DNA of 52,604 bases from NCBI GenBank assembly GCA_046727955.1, contig JBKPDO010000076.1, positions 1-52,604 of the forward strand. The letters are read 5' to 3'. The stretch is from DASVXQ01 sp046727955. Lineage in GTDB: Bacteria; Actinomycetota; CALGFH01. Below the pieces are notes generated by a model. That model saw only the letters and a program-made list of their open reading frames with translations. It searched no databases and had not been told where the DNA came from. Within the stretch, counting starts at the first letter, position 1. Every line of letters starts with the position of its first letter. This document shows, one piece after another, positions 1 to 8,321 of this stretch. A program made the translations under genes and the position numbers.

Positions 1-467
1 CAGCGGGGCGAGGGCAGCGACCCGGTGGGGGTGAGCAGCAGCACGAAGCCGGCGCACGACAGCCAGATGAAGATGGTCGCGTAGGTGAACCCGGCCAGGT
101 AGCGGGCGGCTGGGAGCGATCCGGGCCGAACCAGCAGCCCATATTTCACGTACGGTTCGACCAGGGTGTTGCTGGCCAGCCCCAAGCCGACGCCGAGCAG
201 CAGCCAGCCGACCGGGTGGCGGGGGCGGCGGCTGGCCAGCAGCGCGCCGACGGCCGCCGCGCTCACCGTGGCGAGCACGACGGCACCGAGGGCGGCACCT
301 CCGCTGGCGTTGGAGAACTGGTACTCGGGCCGGCCGGTGGACCGCAAGAGCACGAGCAGCCGGGAGGCGGGCACCAAGGCCAGCATGGCCAACCCTGCAA
401 GCGCCCACGCCAGCGCGGCCGGCCACCGGCGCGCCCGTGTCAGTCGGGCGGCGGAGGTCACCGCCAT
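1..467 (-). CDS. Sensor histidine kinase, N-terminal membrane part (partial)
   Basis: The reading frame begins at an ATG at 467 and runs off the left edge, so only about 155 residues of the N-terminus are present. The residues are strongly hydrophobic with at least four predicted membrane segments. The patterns RRPRHPVGWLLLGVGL and LLLTPTGSLPSPRW are typical of the N-terminal sensing region of actinobacterial two-component histidine kinases, which go on to HisKA_3 and HATPase_c domains. Those catalytic domains would lie outside the window, so the assignment rests on the membrane region only. A weak GAGGA lies just upstream of the ATG. An unrelated integral membrane protein cannot be excluded. 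Confidence 0.65.
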   Translation of the reverse strand, partial: MAVTSAARLTRARRWPAALAWALAGLAMLALVPASRLLVLLRSTGRPEYQFSNASGGAALGAVVLATVSAAAVGALLASRRPRHPVGWLLLGVGLGLASNTLVEPYVKYGLLVRPGSLPAARYLAGFTYATIFIWLSCAGFVLLLTPTGSLPSPR

Positions 468-664
468 AGTCCTCGCTGCACGTAGCACACCACCGGCACC
501 GCCAGCTCCAGCATTGGGGATCAGGTGCCAGTATGGCCGGCCTGCGTCTCGGTAACGTTACGGGACGACGGACCCCGCCCAAAGCACCAGGTCTTTGTGA
601 AACAAGCTCGTAGGAATCAAAGATCGCCGTAGTTGGCCTAGCGTCCGGTTCCCGGCACTCCGGC

Positions 665-1264
665 ATGGTCGCTCTGTTGCCGTACCGTGCGGCACGTCCG
701 GCAGTGGTCGGTGTGACGCTGGCCGTCGCGCTTGGAGCGACGGCGACAAGTGTTGGCGCCTTCAGCAGTAGTCAGGGAAATGCCCGAACCGACCCCACGC
801 TCGTCAAGTTCGAAGGCGGAATCGGGGTGGAACCAGTCTCCAGTGGTACGGGCTAGCCCCTGTCGCGGCGACCGTCAACCGCAACGTCGTCAGAGGGGTA
901 CACCCGGCAGCCATGGAGGATCGCTGATTTCGACGCCGAGGTGAAGGCCGACGGGCGCATCACGGCCCACGGGAGAGGCTTTGTGTTCGCCGGAGGCGAC
1001 ACTGTCGGGACTGCGCTTGTGATTACACCCACCGGTGGAACAGCCGGCCTCAGAGTTTTCGCCACACTCATTTGTGAAAACATCGCTCCGTTCGTCGAAC
1101 GCAATACACAAGCCGTTCCCCTCGCCGCGAATGGGGACTTCACAATCGACGACGTGCTGTCGCCTCCACCACCCGCCTCCTGCACAACACCCGTGCCGCT
1201 CATCCGGAATGAGGCCAACCGGAACTGGTTCTCAGCCGGCATCCAGATGTTTGCCGGCGACTGA
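665..1264 (+). pseudogene. Secreted protein of unknown function, frame-disrupted
   Basis: The first 33 or so residues form a signal peptide (MVALLPYRAARPAVVG... followed by a hydrophobic stretch). The frame then closes at 856. Reading continues sensibly in the next frame (GLAPVAATVNRNVVRGVHPA, about 850-910) and returns to the first frame at about 911 (PWRIADFDAEVKADGRITAH), running to the stop at 1264. The three pieces together read as one small secreted actinobacterial protein of the type with a conserved GRG-x-VxAGGD segment and a C-terminal SAGI motif. Two compensating indels within 60 bases therefore break the gene. Sequencing error is possible; decay is equally possible given the damaged neighbourhood. 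Function is unknown. Confidence 0.6.
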
Positions 1265-1364
1265 CCACGCTGTGAGGCCTCGATCCTCCTTGCACCGCGT
1301 TGACGAGCAAGCGAGAGCGGTACCGCTCCCTCAAATGACTTGACCGGCCAGTAGGACAGGCTCG

Positions 1365-2261
1365 TCAGAACGCGAGCCGGTGCGACCGTCCCAGCTCGCG
1401 CCCGCTGCCGTCGAAGGCGATCACGACCGAGCCAATGTGGGGCTGGTCGACGAACCCGCCGAACGCCCGCCAGGTCCGCGCGCCCGGCACGGTGAACAGC
1501 TGCAACTCGACCGCGGGCTGCCCCGCGGGCGGCTGGCAGACGACCCGGGCGGTGGCCCGGGGCACGACCCCGAAGACGAACCCGTCGTGGCCAGCGCCGC
1601 CGGCGAGCGGGTCCGGCCCTGGCACCGGCAAGTCCGGCTCGCGGGTCATCCCCGCGAACCCCCAGGGCTTGCCCGGCGCGTCGCGCCACTCCCACTCCAA
1701 GCTGATCCGCTCGTTACCCGCCTGCCAGCCGAATTGGTAGTCACCACCGTGGCGGTGCCCCTGGAGCAGCGGCTCCAGCTCCCGCGACGGGTAGATGGTG
1801 TCGCGCACGCGGAACCGGAGCCCGCGTCCGTCCGGCTTGTCCAGGCGCAGCTCGTCGCCGCTGACCGCCCAGCGCACCTCGCCGTCCACCACGCCAAGGA
1901 ACGCCGCCTCGACAGCACGCCTGGCCCCGGTGCACCCCATATCCGTGCCGAGTATCTGCCCGACGTGCAGCAGGTCGCCGACGATGCGTACCGGCCCGTC
2001 GTAGTAGTTGCACGCTGTGGCGCTGAAGTGGCCCTCGCCGTCGAAGCGGAGCACGGCGTCCACCTCGGACGGCGGGCTCCAGGTCCTCGACGGTCCCACG
2101 ACGCTTGTCAGCTGCCATTCCGTGCGCGTCAGCGAGTGATCCGAGCGGTCCTGCCGCACCCCAGCAGCTCCCCTGGACGCCTGCCCTGCGTGGCCGCCGC
2201 CGCCGCAACCACCCGCTGCGAGCAGCGTCACAACGACCGCTGGCACCAACCATCTGCGCAT
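1365..2261 (-). CDS. META-domain lipoprotein
   Basis: The chosen ATG at 2261 is preceded by GGAGAAGGT, a strong ribosome binding site, and opens a lipoprotein signal (MRRWLVPAVVVTLLAAGGC). An in-frame start 48 bases upstream would add a charged leader and was rejected. Residues about 45-155 match the META/HslJ domain: an early EWQLTSV strand, FDGEGHFSATACN and a GCTGAR segment before an AF helix. This domain is found in heat-shock HslJ and many surface lipoproteins, where it is thought to act at the envelope. The remaining 150 residues form a second uncharacterised domain. The product is probably anchored on the outer face of the membrane. Its role is unknown. Confidence 0.85.
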   Translation of the reverse strand: MRRWLVPAVVVTLLAAGGCGGGGHAGQASRGAAGVRQDRSDHSLTRTEWQLTSVVGPSRTWSPPSEVDAVLRFDGEGHFSATACNYYDGPVRIVGDLLHVGQILGTDMGCTGARRAVEAAFLGVVDGEVRWAVSGDELRLDKPDGRGLRFRVRDTIYPSRELEPLLQGHRHGGDYQFGWQAGNERISLEWEWRDAPGKPWGFAGMTREPDLPVPGPDPLAGGAGHDGFVFGVVPRATARVVCQPPAGQPAVELQLFTVPGARTWRAFGGFVDQPHIGSVVIAFDGSGRELGRSHRLAF

Positions 2262-2409
2262 ACCTTCTCCGACGCTCGATGCGCGGCGACGGTTCCCGAC
2301 CGTGCGCAAGCGACGGAGTGGTGCTTGCCGTCTGCATCAGCATAGGCCCTCCAGGTAGCGTCAGCCCTGGCTGGGCCGTGGCCGACCTGCTGAGGTCTGG
2401 AAGCTCCGC

Positions 2410-2611
2410 AAGGTCTGCTTGACAGACCTCGGAACCATCGATGGTGACATGTGCAGCGCCGCTCACTTCATGAACTCCAGCGGTCAGGTCGTCGGTACGT
2501 CGGGAGACTGCGACGGGCAGTTCGACGTAGTCGTCGAAAACACGGCTTCATCTCGGAGCGAGGCGGCCGCATGATCGACCTGAACAGGTTCGTGCCTGCA
2601 GGCTTGCGGCT
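2410..2611 (+). pseudogene. HAF-repeat extracellular protein, remnant
   Basis: In one frame from about 2410 the sequence reads LTDLGTIDGDMCSAAHFMNS then SGQVVGTSGDCDG. After a frame change near 2530 it reads HGFISERGGRMIDLNRFVPAG. This order (DLGT.GGD..SA..IN..GQVVG, then HGF-WE-GG-MIDLN) is the signature of the HAF family of extracellular repeats. Only one or two repeats survive, there is no start codon or signal peptide, and the piece is cut off at its 3' side by the ISL3 transposase remnant. It is best read as the stump of a secreted gene interrupted by a transposon. The short length limits certainty. Confidence 0.45.
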
Positions 2612-3477
2612 CGCCGGTTCTTCTGCGACCACACCGACTGCCGGGTCCGCCCCTTCGCCGAACAGATCACCGGGCTGACCACGCGCTACGCACGACGCAG
2701 TGCGCTGCTTGCCAGGATGTTGACGGCGATCGGGCTGGCGTTGGCCGGCAGGGCTGGGGCGCGGCTGGCGTGTGGTCTCGGGCTGCCGACAAGCCGCACG
2801 ACGTTGCTCCGCCTGCTGCGTGCACTCCCAGACCCGAGGTCGACCAGGTGGCGGTGCTTGGTGTCGACGACTTCGCGTTCCGCCGCGGCCGCCAGTACAG
2901 CACCGTCCTGGTGGACATGGCCACCCACCGGCCCATCGACCTGCTCGCAGACCGAGAAGCACCCACGTTCGCCGCCTGGCTTGGCGAGCACCCAGGCACG
3001 CAGGTGATCTGCCGGGACCGCGCCGGCGCCTACGCCGACGGCGCTCGTCAGGGTGCACCCCAGGCTACACCGGCAGCGACCAGACCGTCCGGCGCTACCT
3101 GCGGCCGTTCCGCAGCGGGCGCCCCGCACCGCCACCAGGCCCCGTCACCCCCGACCGTCCGCGAGGTCACCGGCTGGATCCTGCGCCACCCCGCCTCCCT
3201 GGACGACCAGGAACAGACACGACTCACCCAGATCCTGGATCCTGGACCGCTGCCCGCACCTGCACGCGGCCACCGCACACGTGGCCGCGTTCGCCACGAT
3301 CATGTCCGGCCTACACGGCGACCGACTCGACGGCTGGATCACAGCAGTCGACGCCGACGACCTGCCCGACCTGCACTCCTTCACCACCGGACTGCGGCGC
3401 GACCACCAAGCCGTGGTCAACGGCCTGACCCTGCCGTACAGCTCGGGCGCGGTCGAGGGCAACGTGAACCGGATCAT
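2612..3477 (+). pseudogene. ISL3-family transposase, decayed
   Basis: Pieces of an ISL3-type DDE transposase are readable in successive frames: a zinc-finger-like CDHTDCRVRPFAEQ N-terminus, an HTH region (LGLPTSRTTLLRLLRALPDP), the first catalytic segment VLGVDDFAFRRGRQYSTVLV with its Asp, the VICRDRAGAYADGA segment with the second Asp, and the C-terminal SSGAVEGNVNRI with the catalytic Glu. At least three frameshifts and a missing linker after AYADGARQGA show the gene is dead. The C-terminus stops right after the NRI motif, where unrelated sequence begins. Terminal inverted repeats were not found. The family call is secure; exact boundaries are not. Confidence 0.8.
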
Positions 3478-3556
3478 TCTGTGGAATCTGGAGTGTCAAG
3501 TTCGTGTGGCGAGCGTGACGATCTGCCGGCGCAGCACGTCTGGTGGGACGAGTCGG

Positions 3557-4102
3557 TCAGGTGGTGTGGGTCCAGATGAGGCAGTCGTGCCAGGTGTCGT
3601 GGTCTGGGTCGTCGCTGGTCCAGGCGCGGCAGTGGCGGGGCAGGCGTTGCTCCAGGCGGTAGCCGGCCCGCTGTGCAAGCTGGAGCGATGGCGTGTTGTC
3701 GGGGTCGATCTCCAGCCAGATCCGGGAGAAGCCCGCCTGGTTGTGTGCCCAGGTCGTCAGGGCCTGGACGCTCCGCAAGGCGATCCCGCGGCGGCGGTGC
3801 TCCGGCCGCACCCAGTAGGCCAGCTCGGCGCTGTGGGGACCGTCCAGCATCAGGCCCAGCGCCCCGACCAGCCGCGCGCCGAGCACCCCGACCGAGACCT
3901 GCCGGTGTCGATGCGGATCCCATGCCCGCAGGGCCGACCGCGCATCCTCCAACGAGTAGGGACCGGCGGGGCGCGGACCCCACAGGGCAGGAGCCGACTC
4001 GGCTTGGGTGGCCTCCACCAGCAACGCCGCGTCCTTGGTGGTCAAGGTGCGCAGGCGCAGATCACCCAGGTCCAGCTCCATCAGCAGCTTCATGCTACCC
4101 AT
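3557..4102 (-). CDS. GNAT-family N-acetyltransferase (RimJ/RimL type)
   Basis: A 181-residue protein starting at the ATG at 4102, which has AGGAG four bases upstream. It carries the acetyltransferase fold of PF13302: a VGVLGARLVGALGLML strand pair, the acetyl-CoA loop region YWVRPEHRRRGIALRSVQAL (an R-R-R-G-I variant of Q/RxxGxA) and the IDPDNTPSLQLAQRAGYRLE segment common to RimJ/RimL enzymes. Such enzymes acetylate protein N-termini or small amines; the substrate is unknown. It overlaps the end of a broken recombinase by 8 bp and sits inside the mobile-element zone, so it may be a passenger gene. It appears intact. Confidence 0.83.
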   Translation of the reverse strand: MGSMKLLMELDLGDLRLRTLTTKDAALLVEATQAESAPALWGPRPAGPYSLEDARSALRAWDPHRHRQVSVGVLGARLVGALGLMLDGPHSAELAYWVRPEHRRRGIALRSVQALTTWAHNQAGFSRIWLEIDPDNTPSLQLAQRAGYRLEQRLPRHCRAWTSDDPDHDTWHDCLIWTHTT

Positions 4103-5039
4103 TGTTCTCCTGTTTCCCCTGACAGGCCTGCCGGTCAGCGCCAGCTCCGGAGCGCTGGCTGGCGATCGTGGAGCGGGCCCGGTGGCTGGTGATGTTCCTG
4201 CGCACGTCGGCGGCCGGGACGCCGGCCTTGCGGCAGAGCATCGGGATGACGGTGTTGTTGATGTAGGAGGACGACACCTTCCGGGCCCGGACGGCGAACA
4301 GCAGGTCCACCTGCTCGCCGGTGCGGCGGTCGGTGAACTTCGGCTGGTCGGGACGGACGGCCTGCCAAGCGTCGAGGGCTTGGCCCAGGATCGGGTCGAC
4401 CGGTTTGGTGAACGCGGTGCCGGTCTTGTGGGTCGGCACGTCCAGCAGGCAGACCGCGTCGCGGGCCAGGACCTGCCGGGAGGCGACCCAGGCCGCGCAG
4501 GTCTGCCGCGTCCAGGCGGCCGGATCGGTGGCCTCGGGGTGCTCGACCTCCAACCACCGCCCGACCTTGTACAAGATGGCCCGGACGCTGCCGCAGGCCC
4601 GGGGCGTGAGCGTGGAGGTGGCATGCCAGCGGTCCACCCATTGCGCCCACTGCTGCGGTCCGCCGCTGGCTCTGGCCGAGTGCCGGCCGGTGCCCGGGGC
4701 TGGTGGGTCGCACAAGCCCAGGTGCGCCACGGCTCGCTGGATGGCGTGCAGCGTGTTCAGCCGCAGGTCGGGAAGGAGTCGTTCGCTGCGGATCCGGTCG
4801 AACAGCTCGGTGCGCAACGCTTCCACGTGTGGGCTGCGGTTGAGCAGGAACAGCTGGCAGGCGACCATCGGCAGCAGCGTGTCGTCGTCGCGGCCAAGCC
4901 GGTAGCCCCAGCCGGCGGGCACCGAGCGGATGCGGCGGATCTCGCCGTTCACGCGGTCGCGGCCGAAGACCCGCCAGGCGAGGGTGAGGCGGCTGAAGCT
5001 GCCGAGCCGGTCGGTCTCCGCGCACCACAGCAGCACCAC
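4095..5039 (-). pseudogene. Second tyrosine recombinase, internally deleted and C-terminally truncated
   Basis: The frame is open for 314 codons but the protein is a patchwork. The first half has the N-terminal part of a large actinobacterial integrase (NGEIRRIRSVPAGWGYRLGR...). From VCLLDVPTHKTGTAFTKPVD it jumps straight into the catalytic half. The HR of the R-HxxR-Y motif is present (NITSHRARSTIASQ), but the reading ends in unrelated residues before the WLGH and catalytic Tyr segments. These proteins normally exceed 600 residues. Together with the upstream recombinase it looks like the TnpB partner of a Tn554-type recombinase pair. It cannot be active. Confidence 0.72.
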
Positions 5040-5049
5040 AGGCTCAGCG

Positions 5050-5725
5050 GCTGGGCGTGGTTGCGCCGCGACTCCGACACGAACAGCGGCCCGCGGGCCC
5101 GGCTGATCCTGGCCCGGTGGACGAGGTAGCCTTGAAGCAGCACCCGGTCGACGCCGAATAGGGCACGATCCGCTCCCGCCGGTTCTTCGTCGTCTCCGCC
5201 CGCACCCGCAGCGTGCGGTGGGCCGGGTCGAGGTCGTCGGTGCGCAGCGAGCACAGCTCCTCGCGCCGCAGGGCGGCGTCGTAGGCCAGGGCGAGCATGA
5301 CCCGGTTGCGGACCGGCTCGCGCCGGGCCACCTCCAGGATCCGCAGCCACTGCGGTTCGCTGGGGATCCACGGCAGCTTGGTCAGCCGCGGCACCAGGCC
5401 CCGTTCATGGCCCCCGGCCTGGCGGCCGGGGTGTAGCGGCCCCGGCCCACCGGGTTGGACTCGCACAGACCTTCCTCCATGAGGAAGTCGTAGAACAGGC
5501 GGACCGGCACCAGGCGCTGCTGGATCGTGGCGTTGGCCAGCCCCGATCCGGAGTCGATCAAGACCACGCTCCCGCCGCGGCGGTGGGGCCGCGAGGTCAA
5601 CTCCCGTACGTACACCGCGATGTGCGCCCGGTTCGCGGCGACCGGGTCGACGTGCTCCCGCTCGCACATCAGCAGGTACTCGGCCAACCCGCGGGCATAG
5701 GCGTCGATCGTCCGGTACCTGTTCA
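5050..5725 (-). pseudogene. First tyrosine recombinase (XerC/D- or TnpA-like), frameshifted
   Basis: The N-terminal SAM-like core-binding domain reads RTIDAYARGLAEYLLMCERE and ends at VGRGRYTP. A frame change near 5400 is followed by the start of the catalytic domain, LALAYDAALRREELCSLRTD, which contains the first catalytic Arg, and by TTKNRRERIVPYS. A further frame change gives VLLQGYLVHRARISRARGPL. The HxxR, H and Tyr segments are missing because the neighbouring recombinase remnant begins there. The gene order and strand match a paired-recombinase module. At least two frameshifts make it a pseudogene. Confidence 0.75.
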
Positions 5726-5737
5726 AGCTTCTCGAAC

Positions 5738-6056
5738 TGGTACAGGTGGCGGACGAGCTTGGCGCCGCGCCCGCCACCCTGCGGCGCCTGCTCGACCGCT
5801 ACCAGGTTGGGCGGGTGGCGCCGACCAGGCGGCAGCGCACCGCCGCCGCCGCAGCCAGCGGCCCTACCAAGCAGGCGCGGGCGGTCCACAGCGCCGCCAG
5901 GCACGCTTGGCCGAGCTCGGGTTCGCAGGGCTGGAGGAGTACGTGCAGGATCGGTATGTCGGGCGGGGCTGGTCGGTGCGGCGGCTATGCGCCGAGCTTG
6001 GGATCGGCCACCGGTGGATCGCCACGCAGCTCCAGCAGCTCAGGCTGCGTACCTGA
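5738..6056 (+). pseudogene. HTH-domain protein fragment
   Basis: The first frame reads VADELGAAPATLRRLLDRYQ, a helix-turn-helix pattern, and continues APTRRQRTAAAAASG. A frame change is followed by LAELGFAGLEEYVQDRYVGR and RGWSVRRLCAELGIGHRWI, a second HTH-like unit, ending with a stop at 6056. Such small actinobacterial proteins carry two HTH units and often accompany mobile elements. The 5' end is missing at the junction with the recombinase remnant on the other strand. Function is not known, and the frame break suggests it is not expressed as a full protein. Confidence 0.45.
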
Positions 6057-6111
6057 CCATGACGGTCGCTGAGGTCTTGGCCGCGGCCAGCCGGCGCAAC
6101 GCCGCTTCGAG

Positions 6112-6232
6112 CGCCGGTACACGGTGACGTGGTCGACCTCGATGCCGCGCTCGGCGAGCAGCCCTTCGACGTCGCGCTAGGACAGCCCGAGGCGCAGGTA
6201 CCAGCGAACCGCAAGGACGATCACGTGGGGAA
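6112..6232 (-). pseudogene. IS6-family transposase, N-terminal fragment with internal stop
   Basis: Reading leftward, the frame gives VIVLAVRWYLRLGLS, then an in-frame TAG at 6179-6177, then RDVEGLLAERGIEVDHVTVY. This is the conserved N-terminal HTH segment of IS6/IS6120-type transposases, in which the stop replaces the Tyr of the usual LSYRDVEE motif. The rest of the enzyme is absent here. A separate C-terminal IS6 fragment lies at 13746-14006. Together they bracket the two carbohydrate-active genes. Confidence 0.68.
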
Positions 6233-6335
6233 GCTGAAGTCGAGCCCTATACTACGGCGCCGCGTGAGAGGATCAGCGAGGAAAGGTACACCCGCGTCCC
6301 TCGTCTACCTTGAACGAAAAAGAGGGGAGCCGCAG

Positions 6336-8210
6336 ATGGATTGCCACGCCGGTGGGCACGTCGTCGTTCGTCCCACACAAGAGCGCACCGGGCACCGGCT
6401 TCGCCGCTTGATCTGCGTGATCGCCGTCCTGGCGGGGGTGCTGGCGGTGTCCGGGGGCACCGCCGTGGCGCAGGATGCCGCCGCGGCGGCGGCCATACCG
6501 GACTTCGGGTCGAACGTGAAGATCTTCGATCCGAGCATGTCGACGAGCCAGATCAAGGCGACCGTCGACGCTGTTGCCGCGCAACAGGTCTCGAACCAGT
6601 TCGGAACGCAGCGCTATGCATTGCTTTTCATGCCCGGCACGTACGGATCCGCCGCCGATCCCCTCAACTTCCAGGTTGGCTACTACACCGATGTCGCCGG
6701 CCTCGGCAGCTTGCCGAGGGATGTCGCCGTGAACGGCACGATCGATTCGTACAACCAGTGCTCGGGGCCCGGTAACTGCACCGCGCTGGTGAACTTCTGG
6801 CGCTCCGTGTCGAACCTGACCATCGACGTCGCGGGTAAGTCGGGCTGCCAGGTCGGGGAGTTCTGGGCGACCTCGCAGGCCGCACCGCTGCGGCGTGTCC
6901 ATGTCAACGGCAACACCACCCTGATGGACTACTGCTCGGGCCCGGCATTCGCGAGCGGAGGCTTCATCGCCGACTCGCAATTCTCGAACGGCACGGTGAT
7001 CAACGGCTCTCAGCAGCAGTACCTGGTCCGGGACAGCGATCTGGACGGCTGGACCAACGGCGTCTGGAACCAGGTCTTTGCCGGTGTGCTGGGCGCACCC
7101 GCCCAGTCCTTCCCCAGCCCGCCCTACACGACGCTCGCCACCAACCCGGAGTCGCGCGAGAAGCCGTTCCTCTACGTGGACTCAGACGGCCGCTTCAATG
7201 TCTACGTCCCCGACGTGCGGTTCAACGCGACGGGCACCACGTGGCAGAACGGCCAGACGCCGGGCCACTCGATTTCGATCGATGACTTCTTCATCGCGAA
7301 GCCGTCCGATAGCGTCCAGGCGATCAACGACGCTCTCGCGCGCGGACAGGACCTCCTCTTCACGCCGGGCGTCTACGACGTCGACCAGACGATCAAGGTG
7401 AAGCGCCCGGACACGGTCGTGCTCGGCCTCGGGATGGCGACGCTCGAGGCGGAGAACGGCGTCGTCCCGATGAGCGTCGCCGACGTGAAGGGCGTGGAGA
7501 TCTCGGGGCTGATCTTCGAGGCCGGCCCGGTGAACTCCCCGGTCCTGCTCCAGGTCGGGACGCAGCACGCGGCCAACGGCCAAGCCCGCGAGCACAACGG
7601 CTGGAGCCACCCGAATGACCCGAGCGCGCTCCACGACGTGTTCTTCCGCATCGGCGGCGCGCACCTCGGCAAGGCGACCGAGAGCCTCGTGGTGAACGCC
7701 GACAACACGATCCTCGACAACATCTGGGCGTGGCGGGCCGATCACGGTAGCGGCGTCGGCTGGACGAGCAACACCGCCGACAGCGGCCTGGTCGTCAACG
7801 GCGACAACGTCGTCGCGACCGGTCTGTTCGTCGAGCACTACCAGAGGGACGAGGTCGTCTGGAACGGGGAGGATGGCAAGACGATCATGTTCCAGAACGA
7901 GATGCCGTACGACCCGCCGAACCAGGCTGCCTGGCAGCACGACGGGATCCTCGGCTACGCCGCCTACAAGGTCGCCGACTCGGTGGAGACGCATGAGGGC
8001 TGGGGGCTCGGCAGCTACTGCTTCTTCAACGTGGATCCGACGATCCACGCAAGCCACGCGTTCGAGGTGCCGGTCACGCCGGGCGTGAAACTGCACGACA
8101 TCCTCGATCTCTCCATCACAGATCACGGCACGATCGATCACGTCGTGAACGACTTCGGCCCGCCGACGAACGCCAGCACGAGCCCGAACGACGTCGTCGC
8201 CTATCCGTAG
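6336..8210 (+). CDS. Secreted right-handed beta-helix protein, GH55-like
   Basis: The ATG at 6336 has GAGGGGAG seven bases upstream; longer in-frame starts lack this and were rejected. The 624-residue product has a signal peptide ending near AVAQDA. Most of the rest is repetitive beta-helix sequence (VSNLTIDVAG, ADVKGVEISGLIFEAG, NADNTILDNIWAWRADHGSG, NGDNVVATGLFVEHYQRDEV). Two pectate-lyase-like halves in one chain and the GVYDVDQTIKVKRPDTVVLG step are characteristic of the GH55/exo-beta-1,3-glucanase-like group, whose Streptomyces members are often mislabelled adenylyl cyclase. Secretion and polysaccharide binding or cleavage are likely; activity is not provable from sequence. It is convergent with the GH31 gene. 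Confidence 0.78.
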   Translation: MDCHAGGHVVVRPTQERTGHRLRRLICVIAVLAGVLAVSGGTAVAQDAAAAAAIPDFGSNVKIFDPSMSTSQIKATVDAVAAQQVSNQFGTQRYALLFMPGTYGSAADPLNFQVGYYTDVAGLGSLPRDVAVNGTIDSYNQCSGPGNCTALVNFWRSVSNLTIDVAGKSGCQVGEFWATSQAAPLRRVHVNGNTTLMDYCSGPAFASGGFIADSQFSNGTVINGSQQQYLVRDSDLDGWTNGVWNQVFAGVLGAPAQSFPSPPYTTLATNPESREKPFLYVDSDGRFNVYVPDVRFNATGTTWQNGQTPGHSISIDDFFIAKPSDSVQAINDALARGQDLLFTPGVYDVDQTIKVKRPDTVVLGLGMATLEAENGVVPMSVADVKGVEISGLIFEAGPVNSPVLLQVGTQHAANGQAREHNGWSHPNDPSALHDVFFRIGGAHLGKATESLVVNADNTILDNIWAWRADHGSGVGWTSNTADSGLVVNGDNVVATGLFVEHYQRDEVVWNGEDGKTIMFQNEMPYDPPNQAAWQHDGILGYAAYKVADSVETHEGWGLGSYCFFNVDPTIHASHAFEVPVTPGVKLHDILDLSITDHGTIDHVVNDFGPPTNASTSPNDVVAYP

Positions 8211-8229
8211 TCGACCTCGGCTCCGCGGT

Positions 8230-8292
8230 GAGTCGGCGCACGCCGGCTCCCCCGCGGACGCACGGTTAGTTGACCTGAACTTGACTCAGGTC
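8230..8292. terminator. Two hairpins between convergent genes
   Basis: The 111-bp gap between the GH55-like and GH31 genes holds two stem-loops. The first has 9-bp arms GAGTCGGCG/CGCCGGCTC (8230-8249, one G-T pair, 2-base loop). The second is a perfect GACCTGA/TCAGGTC stem with a 7-base loop (8272-8292), followed on the + strand by TTTA. They probably end transcription from both sides. Confidence 0.55.
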
Positions 8293-8321
8293 TTTAGGCG
8301 CGGCCATGCGCCGGGGCGAGC

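Noticed and set aside
551..562. Palindrome GTAACGTTAC upstream of the histidine kinase
   Set aside because: Only 10 bp, with no second copy or clear promoter relation; could be chance.
853..1695. Long minus-strand frame (280 codons) overlapping the META lipoprotein
   Set aside because: Arg/Ala-rich shadow composition; the lipoprotein frame has a strong ribosome binding site, lipobox and domain match.
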